NCBI RefSeq assembly: GCF_009832905.1
Contig: NZ_CP047135.1
Coordinates: forward strand, 3,946,001 to 4,010,000
From: Stenotrophomonas sp. 364
GTDB lineage: Bacteria; Pseudomonadota; Gammaproteobacteria; Xanthomonadales; Xanthomonadaceae
Reading direction: 5' to 3'
Length of the DNA: 64,000 nt
The notes beneath the pieces are model-generated. The model was not told the origin of the DNA, did not search any database, and was given only the letters and a program-made list of their open reading frames with translations. Position numbers and translations under genes: made by a program. Position 1 is the stretch's first letter. Every line of letters begins with the position of its first letter. Below, one piece after another: positions 27,715 to 37,903 of this stretch.

Positions 27715-28074
27715 TTACAGCGCCAGTTCGGCTTCCACGTCCTGCACCTTGCGGCGCGCCAGGGCGAGGTTGGATTTGTTGCGGTCCAGGACCAGGTACA
27801 GGAACAGGCCCTTCTTGCGCGAGACCGGGCGCAGGATGTGGTATGCCTTGCCCAGCGAGATCAGGATGTCTTCGATGGTGTCGTTGAGATTGAGCGACGC
27901 GGCCGTCTTCATCTTGGCCCGGATCACCTCGGTGTTGCCTGCCGCGGCCACTTCCATGTCCATCCCCGAACCGGCCTCCCCCAGCAGCATGCCGCTTTCG
28001 TAATCGACCAGTGCCACTGCCTGCGCGCCATCGATGGTCATCAGCGCGTTCAAAGTATCGTCGAGTCCTGCCAT
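27715..28074 (-). CDS. Roadblock/LC7-family protein (second)
   Basis: A 119-residue protein of the roadblock fold: MAGLDDTLNALMTIDGAQAV, then ALVDYESGMLLGEAG, then LNDTIEDILISLGKAYHILR and a final strand (LFLYLVLDRNKSNLALARRK). Roadblock proteins such as MglB act as partners or GAPs of small Ras-like GTPases. The ATG at 28074 gives the normal length. It overlaps the first roadblock gene by 25 bases and is the last gene of a four-gene operon with a GTPase. Confidence 0.85.
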   Translation of the reverse strand: MAGLDDTLNALMTIDGAQAVALVDYESGMLLGEAGSGMDMEVAAAGNTEVIRAKMKTAASLNLNDTIEDILISLGKAYHILRPVSRKKGLFLYLVLDRNKSNLALARRKVQDVEAELAL

Positions 28075-28538
28075 GTTGCACCCCGTTGGTTGTCGAGCCC
28101 CGTGTTCCCCTGCGGATCGGCTCGTGATCCGCTGAGTTCGGCCATGATGTTGCGGCCACATTCCTTCGCACTCCACAGCACCTTGCCGATCACGCAGCGC
28201 GCGTCGCAGGCGGTCATCAGCAGCAGCGGTGCCGGCATTGCAGGCAGGGCCAGCATCAGCACCTTGCCCTCGCCCGCCTCCAGCATCAGCACTTCCAGTT
28301 CCCCCAACGCCAGCTCGCGGCCCACCGCGGCAGCCAGCGCCAGCATCGCGCTGGTCATCGCGGCCAGGCGCTCGCCATTGCCGTGCGTGCCTGCGGCCGG
28401 CACCAGCGCGAAGCCATCCACGCTGGCCAGCACCACGCTGCGTACCCCGTTGATGTCATCGGCAAAGCCCTGCAGGTGGCTGCCCAATCGCTCGCGCAAC
28501 GCCGGGTCCAGGCGGCGCGCATCGTGTCCATCAGCCAT
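28050..28538 (-). CDS. Roadblock/LC7-family protein (first)
   Basis: A 162-residue protein with a roadblock domain: LGSHLQGFADDINGVRSVVL, ASVDGFALVPAAGTHGNGER, LAAMTSAMLALAAAVGRELA and GKVLMLALPAMPAPLLLMT. This resembles the DUF-type regulators encoded beside MglA-like GTPases. The start is the ATG at 28538, 8 bases before the end of the GTPase gene. Two different roadblock proteins in one operon could form a heterodimer acting on the GTPase; this is inference. Confidence 0.85.
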   Translation of the reverse strand: MADGHDARRLDPALRERLGSHLQGFADDINGVRSVVLASVDGFALVPAAGTHGNGERLAAMTSAMLALAAAVGRELALGELEVLMLEAGEGKVLMLALPAMPAPLLLMTACDARCVIGKVLWSAKECGRNIMAELSGSRADPQGNTGLDNQRGATWQDSTIL

Positions 28539-29079
28539 GCGCGGCCACCAGGGCACCGGCTTCCATTTCGCTCATCAATACGTCCATCAGGCACAGTCCC
28601 TGTTCGCGATCACGTGCATCCACCGGCACCACCGGCAGCCAACGGCCCTGCTGGCCGGTGTGTACGGCGCAGGCCTCCAGATCGAACTGCGGGGCCAGGT
28701 CCAGCCGCGACACGCCGATCACCGCCGGCACCTGCGCGGCATGCTGGTGCAGCACCGCCAGGTAGGCGACGAGTTCGTCAGCGGCGGTGACGCGGGTGGC
28801 ATCCAGCAGCAGCACCACGCCACTGGCGCCCTGCAGCAGGATCGGCCAGAGGAAATCAAAGCGCTGCTGCCCGGGCGTGCCATACAGGCGCAGGCGGTCG
28901 CCATTGGGAAGGTCGATGTCCGCGTAGTCCATCGCCACCGTGGTGGACGCCTTGTCCGCGCCCTGGCGGTCGCTGTTGTGCACGTCGGTGTTGATCACCG
29001 CACCGGCGGCGATGGCACGCACCAAGGTCGACTTTCCACATCCCATGCTGCCCAGCACCACGATCTTGTGTTCGCGCAC
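28531..29079 (-). CDS. Ras-like small GTPase (MglA-type)
   Basis: A 182-residue GTP-binding protein. G1 is LGSMGCGKSTLV (about 9-20), the switch region contains ASTTVAMDYADIDLPNGDRL, and G3 is LYGTPGQQRFDFLW. Here the usual DTPGQ of MglA-like proteins is GTPGQ, so the Asp is missing. G4 is weak: GVSRLD stands where N/TKxD is expected. The start is GTG at 29079, immediately after the stop of the upstream 317-residue protein. The gene order GTPase-roadblock-roadblock resembles bacterial polarity and conservon modules. A signalling switch is likely, with unusual nucleotide recognition. Confidence 0.85.
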   Translation of the reverse strand: MREHKIVVLGSMGCGKSTLVRAIAAGAVINTDVHNSDRQGADKASTTVAMDYADIDLPNGDRLRLYGTPGQQRFDFLWPILLQGASGVVLLLDATRVTAADELVAYLAVLHQHAAQVPAVIGVSRLDLAPQFDLEACAVHTGQQGRWLPVVPVDARDREQGLCLMDVLMSEMEAGALVAAHG

Positions 29080-29080
29080 G

Positions 29081-30034
29081 TCAGCCCCCGCCGCGCTGGC
29101 GAACGCTGCGCCACATGCGGGCCAGCAGGCCGCCGCCATCGCCCGCGCCGCCCGCCAGGCGCATGCCTGCGGCCGGTGCTTCCAGTGCGGCATACCCGCA
29201 CAGGTAGGCCGGGTGCACGAACGCACAGACAGCCTCGCGCGGGATCTCCAGCAGCGTGGCGCACTCATCGACGCTACAGGCGCGCTTGAGCAGCAGCGAA
29301 CACAACCGGAAGCTGTCGTGCTGGTGGCCCAATACGCGGAAGTCGGGCCAGCGCAGCAGGCGCACGCGGGCGTGCTGGCGCAGGCGGGCGTCCAGATCGT
29401 GCCAGTGCGCTGGATGCTGGCCCCATTGCCACAACAGCGGCCGCAGCGGTTGCCGTGGCAGCTCGCCGGCCAGCTGCTGGTAGCGCTTGGCGGCGATGCC
29501 GTGCAGGGCCAGGCGCTCGAAACTGTCCGACAGGGCCTGCGCCATCGCCACGTTGTCGCTGGCGTCGGGCACCACCATCTGGTCCTGCTCGAAATCCACC
29601 AGCAGCAGCGGCAGGCCGTCCAGCGCCAGCACGGCGTGGCCATGCCGCGACTGCAGGCTTTCGCGCAGCACGCGCGTGATCGCCTTCGCGCTGCGGGCGG
29701 CGATGGGTTCCTCGATGGGTTCCGGTGCCGGCGGCATCTGGCGCAGGGCGTTCTCGATGGCGTGGTCGTCCAGCACCGCGTGCTCATCCCCCTGGCCATG
29801 ACGCAGGTGGCCATGCTGGTCTTCGATCCAGAACTGGATCCTGGGCCGCTCGCGCACCATCCGCAGCGCGGCATTGCGCAGCGCGGGCGTGTCCTTGATC
29901 ACCAGCAGATCGCAATCATCCAGGTCACGGCAGCTGCGCACGGTGTCGGCCGGCAATGCCGCGGCCGAGCGCAGGCGCTGCAACAAGGCGTGCTCCCCCT
30001 GGATATCCGATCCGACCACCAGCACCCTGGCCAT
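29081..30034 (-). CDS. Receiver-like protein at head of GTPase operon
   Basis: A 317-residue protein I cannot name. Residues 1-70 look like a divergent receiver (ARVLVVGSDIQGEHALLQRL, CDLLVIKDTPALRNA). A middle domain (110-200) contains GHAVLALDGLPLLLVDFEQD. The C-terminal part has a winged-helix-like segment (DSFRLCSLLLKRACSVDECA, then LLEIPREAVCAFVHPAYLCG), and the end is Gly-rich. GGGGAAGG precedes the ATG. It is the first of four tightly packed genes (317 aa, GTPase, two roadblocks), so it may be the sensor or effector of the GTPase. Confidence 0.75.
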   Translation of the reverse strand: MARVLVVGSDIQGEHALLQRLRSAAALPADTVRSCRDLDDCDLLVIKDTPALRNAALRMVRERPRIQFWIEDQHGHLRHGQGDEHAVLDDHAIENALRQMPPAPEPIEEPIAARSAKAITRVLRESLQSRHGHAVLALDGLPLLLVDFEQDQMVVPDASDNVAMAQALSDSFERLALHGIAAKRYQQLAGELPRQPLRPLLWQWGQHPAHWHDLDARLRQHARVRLLRWPDFRVLGHQHDSFRLCSLLLKRACSVDECATLLEIPREAVCAFVHPAYLCGYAALEAPAAGMRLAGGAGDGGGLLARMWRSVRQRGGG

Positions 30035-30049
30035 CGCCTTCCCCTGCGT

Positions 30050-30063
30050 TGTGAGAGATCACA
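30050..30063. promoter_or_regulatory. TGTGA-N4-TCACA palindrome
   Basis: The 14-bp palindrome TGTGAGAGATCACA lies 16 bases upstream of the first gene of the GTPase operon. It resembles a CRP/Clp half-site pair, but with a spacing of 4 instead of 6. It may be an operator; its regulator is unknown. Confidence 0.35.
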
Positions 30064-30340
30064 CTTACTGCAGAAAAGATCGTCGATAGGCTATGCCATC
30101 GATACCGGGGCTTAAGTGATGCATCGCACAGATTGAAGTGACGTTTGTGCACAGCCCGGGGGTGGCCAGACGCTGTGGTGACAAGGCAAGTTCCGTACCA
30201 CTCGCGTTGACGCGGCCTTCATGCCCGGGCGCGTGCCTCGATGGACGTCTCAGTTCGGACGCCTGCGGAAGCCGCGCGACAGGACGCGATAGAGTCGTTG
30301 CGTATCGGTGGGTCCAGCGGGCATGCAGGGAGGCAATGAG

Positions 30341-31246
30341 ATGCGGGGCAAGACACATGCAGGCGCCTGGTTCGCCGGTGCGCTGTTGGTGCTGGTGATG
30401 GGTGTGGTGGCTTGGAGCGGGCTGCACAGGCAGCCGGGCGCGCAGGTCGCAGCGACCCACATGCCCATGCCCATGCCGCCGCCGCGGCACGCGACACTCT
30501 CTGCCCATGCCGTCGCCGCACTGCCGATGTCCACTGCGTCGCTGGCACGCATGGCCGAAGAGGCCAACGCGGAACTGGCGCAGCTCAACATCGCGGCGCA
30601 GGCCGGTGACCGCTTGGCGCAGCGCACCCTCGCCGAGCGCTATGAGCACTGCACGATGGTCAACCTGGCGCGCGCGGAATATCTGCGTGGCGTTGAGCAT
30701 CTGGCCGGCGTGGCGTTCGATCCGACGGCGGGCCCGGCCATCATCGATGCCGGGCACCGCATCTTCGCCCGCTGCGGTGGCAAGGAGGGACTGCGCTTTC
30801 CGCTCACCGCCGTGAGGTCCCTGCGCAGACAGGCAGCCGCCCAGGGCGACGTTGCATCGCAGGCGTGGCTGCATATGGCCACGCTGGAGACGTTGGACAA
30901 GGCCGATTACCTGGACCTGATCGAACAGTCGATCGCCGCCGACGATCTGGACGCCATGCGCTACCTGGGTCAAATGGCCTACCGCTACGACGATGACGGC
31001 AGTCACCCGGTCCTGGGCGAGCTGGCCGGATACGCGTTGCAGATTGCCGCGTGCCGGCGCGGCGCCGATTGCGTGGCGAGTGGCCCGTTGATGGATCAGT
31101 TCTGTCAGATGGGGTCGTGCGGCAGCGGCGACTACGAGCAGGTGGTTCGCCACGAACTGCTGGCGCCTGGACAGGTGGCGCGGCTGGATGCAGCCATCGA
31201 ACGGCTCACGCCGTTGTTCCCGGACCCGGTGGCCGCCCGGCGGTAG
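30341..31246 (+). CDS. Membrane-anchored or exported hypothetical protein
   Basis: A 301-residue protein with an N-terminal hydrophobic segment ([20 protein letters not shown]) that is either a signal anchor or an uncleaved signal, followed by a His/Met/Pro-rich linker ([11 protein letters not shown]). The rest is alpha-helical with Sel1/TPR-like features ([50 protein letters not shown]) and several cysteines. The ATG at 30341 has GGGAGG 7 bases upstream; earlier in-frame ATGs overlap that site. It is divergent from the GTPase operon and convergent with icd. The function is not recognised. Confidence 0.7.
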   Translation: MRGKTHAGAWFAGALLVLVMGVVAWSGLHRQPGAQVAATHMPMPMPPPRHATLSAHAVAALPMSTASLARMAEEANAELAQLNIAAQAGDRLAQRTLAERYEHCTMVNLARAEYLRGVEHLAGVAFDPTAGPAIIDAGHRIFARCGGKEGLRFPLTAVRSLRRQAAAQGDVASQAWLHMATLETLDKADYLDLIEQSIAADDLDAMRYLGQMAYRYDDDGSHPVLGELAGYALQIAACRRGADCVASGPLMDQFCQMGSCGSGDYEQVVRHELLAPGQVARLDAAIERLTPLFPDPVAARR

Positions 31247-31257
31247 CGGCGACCAGT

Positions 31258-31282
31258 GCAGCCACCCATGGGGTGGCTCTAC
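31258..31282. repeat. SMAG/REP-like palindrome
   Basis: GCAGCCACCCATGGGGTGGC followed by TCTAC just after the hypothetical gene. It matches the four copies near 36.5 kb in layout, with a palindromic stem and a CTAC end. Confidence 0.7.
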
Positions 31283-31317
31283 CCCCCCGGGGCGGTTGGG
31301 AGCGGCAGGTACCGGCA

Positions 31318-31348
31318 ACAAAAAACCCGCGCCGAAGCGCGGGTTTTT
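31318..31348. terminator. Bidirectional terminator between hypothetical gene and icd
   Basis: The stem AACCCGCG/CGCGGGTT with a short loop is flanked by A and T tracts, between two convergent genes. It should work in both directions. Confidence 0.9.
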
Positions 31349-31378
31349 GTCGATCACCGCAGGTGCGGCATCGAGACC

Positions 31379-33922
<2,544 letters not shown>

Positions 33923-34492
33923 TCAGTCCGCCGACGCCTGCGCCTTCGCGGAAGCTTTGCCAGTTGCCCACTCGGAAAGCGCCTGTCCCCACATACTGCG
34001 CCTGGGGCACACAAGCGTCTGATCGGTGCGATTTCGTTTGAAACTGCATACACGGAAGCCACCAAGCACTGCAGCCAAGGCAGCTTGCTCCACTGCGCCT
34101 GTCGTTCTTGCCACCAAGTGCAACGGCATCACCTCTGACTTGGCGGAGGAAACGTGCAGGTCGTAGCGAACTGATTTTCCCTCGCTCACCTTGAACGCAT
34201 AGAGCTGATAGCCGGGAGCAGTCAGCTTCAGATCTGCGGGGGTGTCTGCTGGCCGTCTGCTGGGTGCATCCCCCTCGTATACAAGTACCACCTCACGCCC
34301 CTCCACCTGCACGCGATGGAGTCCAAAGTCCGCGGGCGCCTCGTAATTCACTGACATCCCACTAGGAATTCGCAAGCAGGCGCCATGGAGAAAGTGGTCG
34401 CAACTGTAGGCCCAGAGGTTTGCATCTTGCGCGAAGGATGAAAGCGGGGCCAAGACGGCGATAAGACTGACGCAGCGATAGAAGCTCTTCAT
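33923..34492 (-). CDS. Exported hypothetical protein, possible immunity partner of RHS gene
   Basis: A 189-residue protein with a signal peptide (CVSLIAVLAPLSSFAQ). The mature part has four cysteines (YSCDHFLHGACLRIP; RVCSFKR; LVCPRR) and a basic C-terminus. No family was recognised. It lies 2 bases downstream of the RHS-type gene on the same strand, in the position where immunity genes of toxin-immunity pairs are found, and shares that gene's lower GC content. A periplasmic immunity role is inference only. Confidence 0.6.
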   Translation of the reverse strand: MKSFYRCVSLIAVLAPLSSFAQDANLWAYSCDHFLHGACLRIPSGMSVNYEAPADFGLHRVQVEGREVVLVYEGDAPSRRPADTPADLKLTAPGYQLYAFKVSEGKSVRYDLHVSSAKSEVMPLHLVARTTGAVEQAALAAVLGGFRVCSFKRNRTDQTLVCPRRSMWGQALSEWATGKASAKAQASAD

Positions 34493-34494
34493 AC

Positions 34495-35376
34495 CTATCT
34501 TTCCCGTTTTTGAACATTTGAACTGGACTCGATCATTCCGTTAATCAGGAAATCATCGACGATTCCAGGAACTCTATTCATCACCCCATTTCCTCGGGCG
34601 GGGTCAGGCCGACCAGTAGTTTTGTCATAAAGGTCATCCACGCCCCCAAGATGGCCTACTTCATGAGGAACTACACCCCTTGAAAATCGATCAAGAACGT
34701 TGATCTCACTGCGTTTTCCGCCAAGCTCCGCGAAACTCCTGCCTGTTGAGTGAGAGGTCTCACCCTCAACGAGCTTGACCTCATTTCTAGCTGAGCGCGG
34801 CGTATTCTTGGTGATGTCCGAAACCCCCACTGTGACGCGGGTTTGCTTGCCATCCACGCTATATGTGCCAGACATCGAAGACACCTGTTCCTTGAAGGTA
34901 GCAACGTTCTCTGGCGACGCGGCAGCGCCGGTGAATTTGGTAGGAAGATCAATGTTTATAGATCCATCCTTCATGCGCGTTACGATCGCAACGCGCCCAT
35001 CTGGATCCGTGAAGGAATACGGGTTCCCATTCGCGTAGCGGTATCTATTGAACTGGGACGGCCGGCCACCATGGGGCGTAACAGGATCCACGCTGAGAAA
35101 CAGTCCTACGTCAGGTGCGTAATATCGCTATTGCATGTAGCTTAAGCCGGTCGAACCATCTCGTACATGGCCCGCAAATGCAGGCCCATCGGAATCACCG
35201 TCGCCAACGGAATGGCCAAAAGGCTCATATGCGAATCGCTCGAGCAGATTGCCCTGCTCATCAGTAGTTGCGACCGGACTACCCAAAGCATCGGTATGTA
35301 TGTACGTCACTTTTTGAGCATTTGCCGGAAAAATTACCGGGACCATCAGAAGCGGCAGCAACCTAGCGACACTCAT
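34495..35376 (-). pseudogene. Minimal RHS-core secreted putative metallopeptidase, interrupted by one amber codon
   Basis: Read as one frame, this is a 293-position protein broken by a single TAG at 35128-35130. The signal peptide (MSVARLLPLLMVPVIFPANA) starts at the ATG 35376, which has AGGAAGA upstream. One RHS core follows: YIHTDALGSPVATTDEQGNL, AYEPFGHSVGDGDSDGPAFAG, TGLSYMQ-stop-RYYAPDVGLFLSVDPVTPHGG, NRYRYANGNPYSFTDPDGR. In related cores the stopped position is normally Gln (CAG), one base from TAG. The C-terminal domain carries HEVGHLGGVDD (34651-34665 and on), an HExxHxxGxxD zinc-protease motif. It may be a decayed toxin, a readthrough gene or a sequencing error. A downstream ATG at 35091 could also give a truncated product. 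Confidence 0.75.
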
Positions 35377-35447
35377 TTTCTCTTCCTGAGAGCTCTTACC
35401 TGAGAGCAACACTTAACACAGTTCCGACCGCAACCACTAGTTCAAAC

Positions 35448-35475
35448 AAAAAAGACGCAGCCTCGCGGCTGCGTC
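35448..35475 (-). terminator. Rho-independent terminator after lipoprotein gene
   Basis: On the minus strand the stem GACGCAGCC/GGCTGCGTC with a 4-base loop is followed by six T, 40 bases after the lipoprotein stop. Confidence 0.9.
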
Positions 35476-35514
35476 CATCGTGAGCCTGTTGCCGGGAGAG
35501 AGTCGGCTGGCGGC

Positions 35515-36021
35515 TTACTTGACCTCGAACTCTTGCGGCGTTCCTGCCGCCTTACCATCTACCGTGACTTCCGCGCGGTACTTGCCCGCCGGCCAGCCCT
35601 TGGCATTCTTGAAGGTGACGTTGGTGGTCTCGGCACCGGTGGTGGTGAACGACTGGTTCTGCTCGCCCGCGACCTGGCCGTCCTGGAAGGTCAGCTTGGC
35701 GGCGATGTTGGCATTGTTGGCCGCGCCATCGGTGCGCACCGAGACGATGATGTCGTCCTTCGGCGCGAACAGCGCAGTCGTGGCCACGCTCTTGTCGGCG
35801 GCAGCGGTCTTGCCCACCGTCACGGCGGTGACGTTGACGCCGGCCGCAGCGGCCATCGGTTCGGGCGCTGCCGGCGTCATCGGTGCCGGTTCAGCCGGAG
35901 TCGTTGCCGCCGCCGGTTGCGCATTGTTGTCGGCGGTGTCTTCTTTCTTCTTGCAACCGGTCAATGCCACGGTGGCCAGCAGAGCAGCGAGAACGGCAGT
36001 ACTGATGGATGTCTTCTTCAT
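35515..36021 (-). CDS. Lipoprotein, unknown function
   Basis: A 168-residue protein. The signal peptide ends with the lipobox LTGC (Cys near residue 22), followed by KKKED and an Ala/Pro-rich linker (about 35-60). The C-terminal domain is rich in beta strands (AKLTFQDGQVAGEQNQSFTT, WPAGKYRAEVTVDGKAAGT). It probably sits on the periplasmic face of a membrane. It lies 45 bases downstream of the LysM gene on the same strand and has its own terminator. Confidence 0.85.
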   Translation of the reverse strand: MKKTSISTAVLAALLATVALTGCKKKEDTADNNAQPAAATTPAEPAPMTPAAPEPMAAAAGVNVTAVTVGKTAAADKSVATTALFAPKDDIIVSVRTDGAANNANIAAKLTFQDGQVAGEQNQSFTTTGAETTNVTFKNAKGWPAGKYRAEVTVDGKAAGTPQEFEVK

Positions 36022-36065
36022 GTAATTCCTCCCTGGGAATTCAGTGGACTACAAGCAAGGGTGAC

Positions 36066-36359
36066 TCAGGCTTTGGGCGGCAACTTGAGGGTCTGGCCCG
36101 GGAAGATCTTGTCCGGGTCCTCCAGCACGTCTCGGTTGGCCTTGAAGATCTTTTTCCAGGCGTTGGCATCGCCCAGTTCCTGCTTGGCGATCTTCGACAG
36201 CGAGTCGCCCTTCTGCACGGTGTAGGTGCCCCCAACCTTTTCGGCGGTGCTGTCCACCGAAGCGGTAACGCCGGAGAAATCCGCCTTTTCGACCTTGTGC
36301 GCGGTGCTGTCCACGCTGGAGGTGACACCGGAGAAATCGGCCTTCTTATCGGTACTCAT
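36066..36359 (-). CDS. LysM-domain protein
   Basis: A 97-residue protein. Residues 1-45 contain two near-identical short repeats (KADFSGVTSSVDSTAHKVE and KADFSGVTASVDSTAEKVG). The C-terminal 50 residues are a LysM domain (TYTVQKGDSLSKIAKQELGD, DPDKIFPGQTLKLPPKA), which usually binds peptidoglycan. There is no signal peptide. The ATG at 36359 has GGGAG 7 bases upstream. It resembles the LysM protein known as YgaU/Kbp in E. coli, but without the BON domain. Confidence 0.85.
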   Translation of the reverse strand: MSTDKKADFSGVTSSVDSTAHKVEKADFSGVTASVDSTAEKVGGTYTVQKGDSLSKIAKQELGDANAWKKIFKANRDVLEDPDKIFPGQTLKLPPKA

Positions 36360-36477
36360 CCACACACTCCCGTCTTCATTGACGACATGGGAGCGACGTT
36401 GTCACAGCCCGTGTTAATAGGGCATGGCGTGGATGTGAAGACGCGCCGAACGGCGACGGGCGGCCACATTGCCGGGG

Positions 36478-36640
36478 GTAGAGCCACCCCATGGGTGGCT
36501 GCGCGTGATGCCCCGGTTCCCGGGCAGCGACCCACGGGGTCGCTCTACCGGGCGGTGCCGGTTCCCGGGGCAGCGACCCATGGGGTCGCTCTACCGGGCG
36601 GTGCCGGGTTCCGGGGCAGCGACCCGTGGGGTCGCTCTAC
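36478..36640. repeat. Array of four SMAG/REP palindromes
   Basis: Palindromes occur at 36478-36502 (inverted), 36524-36548, 36570-36594 and 36616-36640. The last three have a 46-base period (GCAGCGACCCATGGGGTCGC with TCTAC) and differ by single bases at the centre. The last CTAC contains the stop codon of queF. Confidence 0.85.
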
Positions 36641-37455
36641 TGGCGCAGGTCGCGGACGGTGCGGGCAGGCAGCTCGATGCCGTGGCTGGCCCGCCAGGGG
36701 TTGATGTCCAGGCCGCCGCGGCGGGTGTAGCGCGCTTCCACTTCCAGCCACTGCGGTGCGCAGCGCTGGGTGATTTCGCTGAAGATACGCTCCACGCACT
36801 GCTCGTGGAACTCGGCGTGCTCGCGGTAGCTGACCAGGTACTTCAGCAGTCCCTCGCGGTCGATCTGCGGCCCGTGGTAGCGGATGCTCACACTGGCCCA
36901 GTCCGGCTGCCCGGTCACCGGGCAATTGGATTTCAGCAGCGCCGAACTCAACGTCTCGGTCACTACCTGGGCGGCGTCGGCCGACAGGAACGCCGGCGCC
37001 GGCGGCCCGTAGCACTCGATCGCCACATCCAGCTCGTCCAGCGACTCGCCCTCGGCCTCCTCGACCAGCATCGGCACCCCGAACCGTACCGTCACTACCG
37101 CCCCGGCGCACCCGGAAAGATCGGCCGTGATCTGGCGCCGCGCTGCCTCGTCATCGTCGAAGCGCGTGCTGTTGAGCGAATTGAGGTACAGCTTGAACGA
37201 CTTGGATTCGATCAGATTGGGCGACGTACACGGCACGCTGACCGTGGCCACCGCCACCCGCGGCTTGCCGCGCCGGTCCAGCCAGCTCAGCTCATAGGCC
37301 TGCCAACGATCGTGCCCGACGAACGGCAGCGCCGCCTCGTCCAGACCGATCTCTTCACGCGCGCCACGGCGCGGAATGGGAAACAGCAGCGCGGGATCGT
37401 ACTGCGACGGGTAAGCAACCTCGCGACCGAGGCTGGAGTCCTGGGGGGTATTCAT
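36637..37455 (-). CDS. queF: NADPH-dependent 7-cyano-7-deazaguanine reductase
   Basis: Reduces preQ0 to preQ1 in queuosine biosynthesis, the modification of tRNA anticodons. The 272 residues are the long, two-domain form. The QueF motif [11 protein letters not shown] is present in the first half and the catalytic Cys in [11 protein letters not shown] in the second. [13 protein letters not shown] supplies further conserved residues. The ATG at 37455 is the family start ([10 protein letters not shown]). The TAG stop lies within a REP element. No preQ1 riboswitch was recognised upstream. Confidence 0.95.
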   Translation of the reverse strand: MNTPQDSSLGREVAYPSQYDPALLFPIPRRGAREEIGLDEAALPFVGHDRWQAYELSWLDRRGKPRVAVATVSVPCTSPNLIESKSFKLYLNSLNSTRFDDDEAARRQITADLSGCAGAVVTVRFGVPMLVEEAEGESLDELDVAIECYGPPAPAFLSADAAQVVTETLSSALLKSNCPVTGQPDWASVSIRYHGPQIDREGLLKYLVSYREHAEFHEQCVERIFSEITQRCAPQWLEVEARYTRRGGLDINPWRASHGIELPARTVRDLRQ

Positions 37456-37556
37456 CGCCCCATTTTACGCCGGTAGCCGCGCGGCGTCCGGCAACGAAAA
37501 CAGAAGGCCACGGCGACCCGGAGCCATTGCGACCCAGCCAGCGCGAAGATCGAAAC

Positions 37557-37707
37557 CATCCCGCCCGCGCCGGATGTCGCCCCGGCCAGCGGCCGGGACC
37601 TACCACCGTCCCCCCAATACCCATTTGAATGCAGGTCAACCCGAATGACCGCAGCCATCCCGCCCGTGCCGATTTCTGCCCCGGCCAGCGGCCGGGACCC
37701 ACCGTCA
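37557..37707. repeat. Two direct REP-like repeats
   Basis: About 50 bases, CCATCCCGCCCGCGCCGGAT and onwards, recur 98 bases later with few changes. Each ends in the palindrome CCCCGGCCAGCGGCCGGGAC. Confidence 0.75.
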
Positions 37708-37726
37708 CCGACCATCTTGCCGGGGT

Positions 37727-37835
37727 GGGTCGGGGTGGGGTGGCGGGACCGTTGGGCGCCATGGATGGCGCCCACGAGCCCCCAGGGATGGGTTCACGGC
37801 GTGTCCCGCCACCCCACCCCGGCCCACCCCACACG
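37727..37835. repeat. Dispersed palindromic element, copy 1
   Basis: The outer arms GGGGTGGCGGGAC and GTCCCGCCACCCC enclose an inner palindrome GGGCGCCATGGATGGCGCCC and TTCACGGCGT. A second copy lies near 49550-49640. Confidence 0.7.
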
Positions 37836-37862
37836 CGACATGTCAGAGCCGACCAACCCGCC

Positions 37863-37898
<36 letters not shown>

Positions 37899-37903
37899 CC
37901 TGC

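Noticed and set aside
30050..30063. CRP/Clp binding site
   Set aside because: The spacing between TGTGA and TCACA is 4 instead of 6, so it is reported only as an unassigned palindrome.
36478..36640. Possible CRISPR array because of regular spacing
   Set aside because: The repeat is a 25-base palindrome with nearly identical spacers, and no cas genes are present; it is a REP array.
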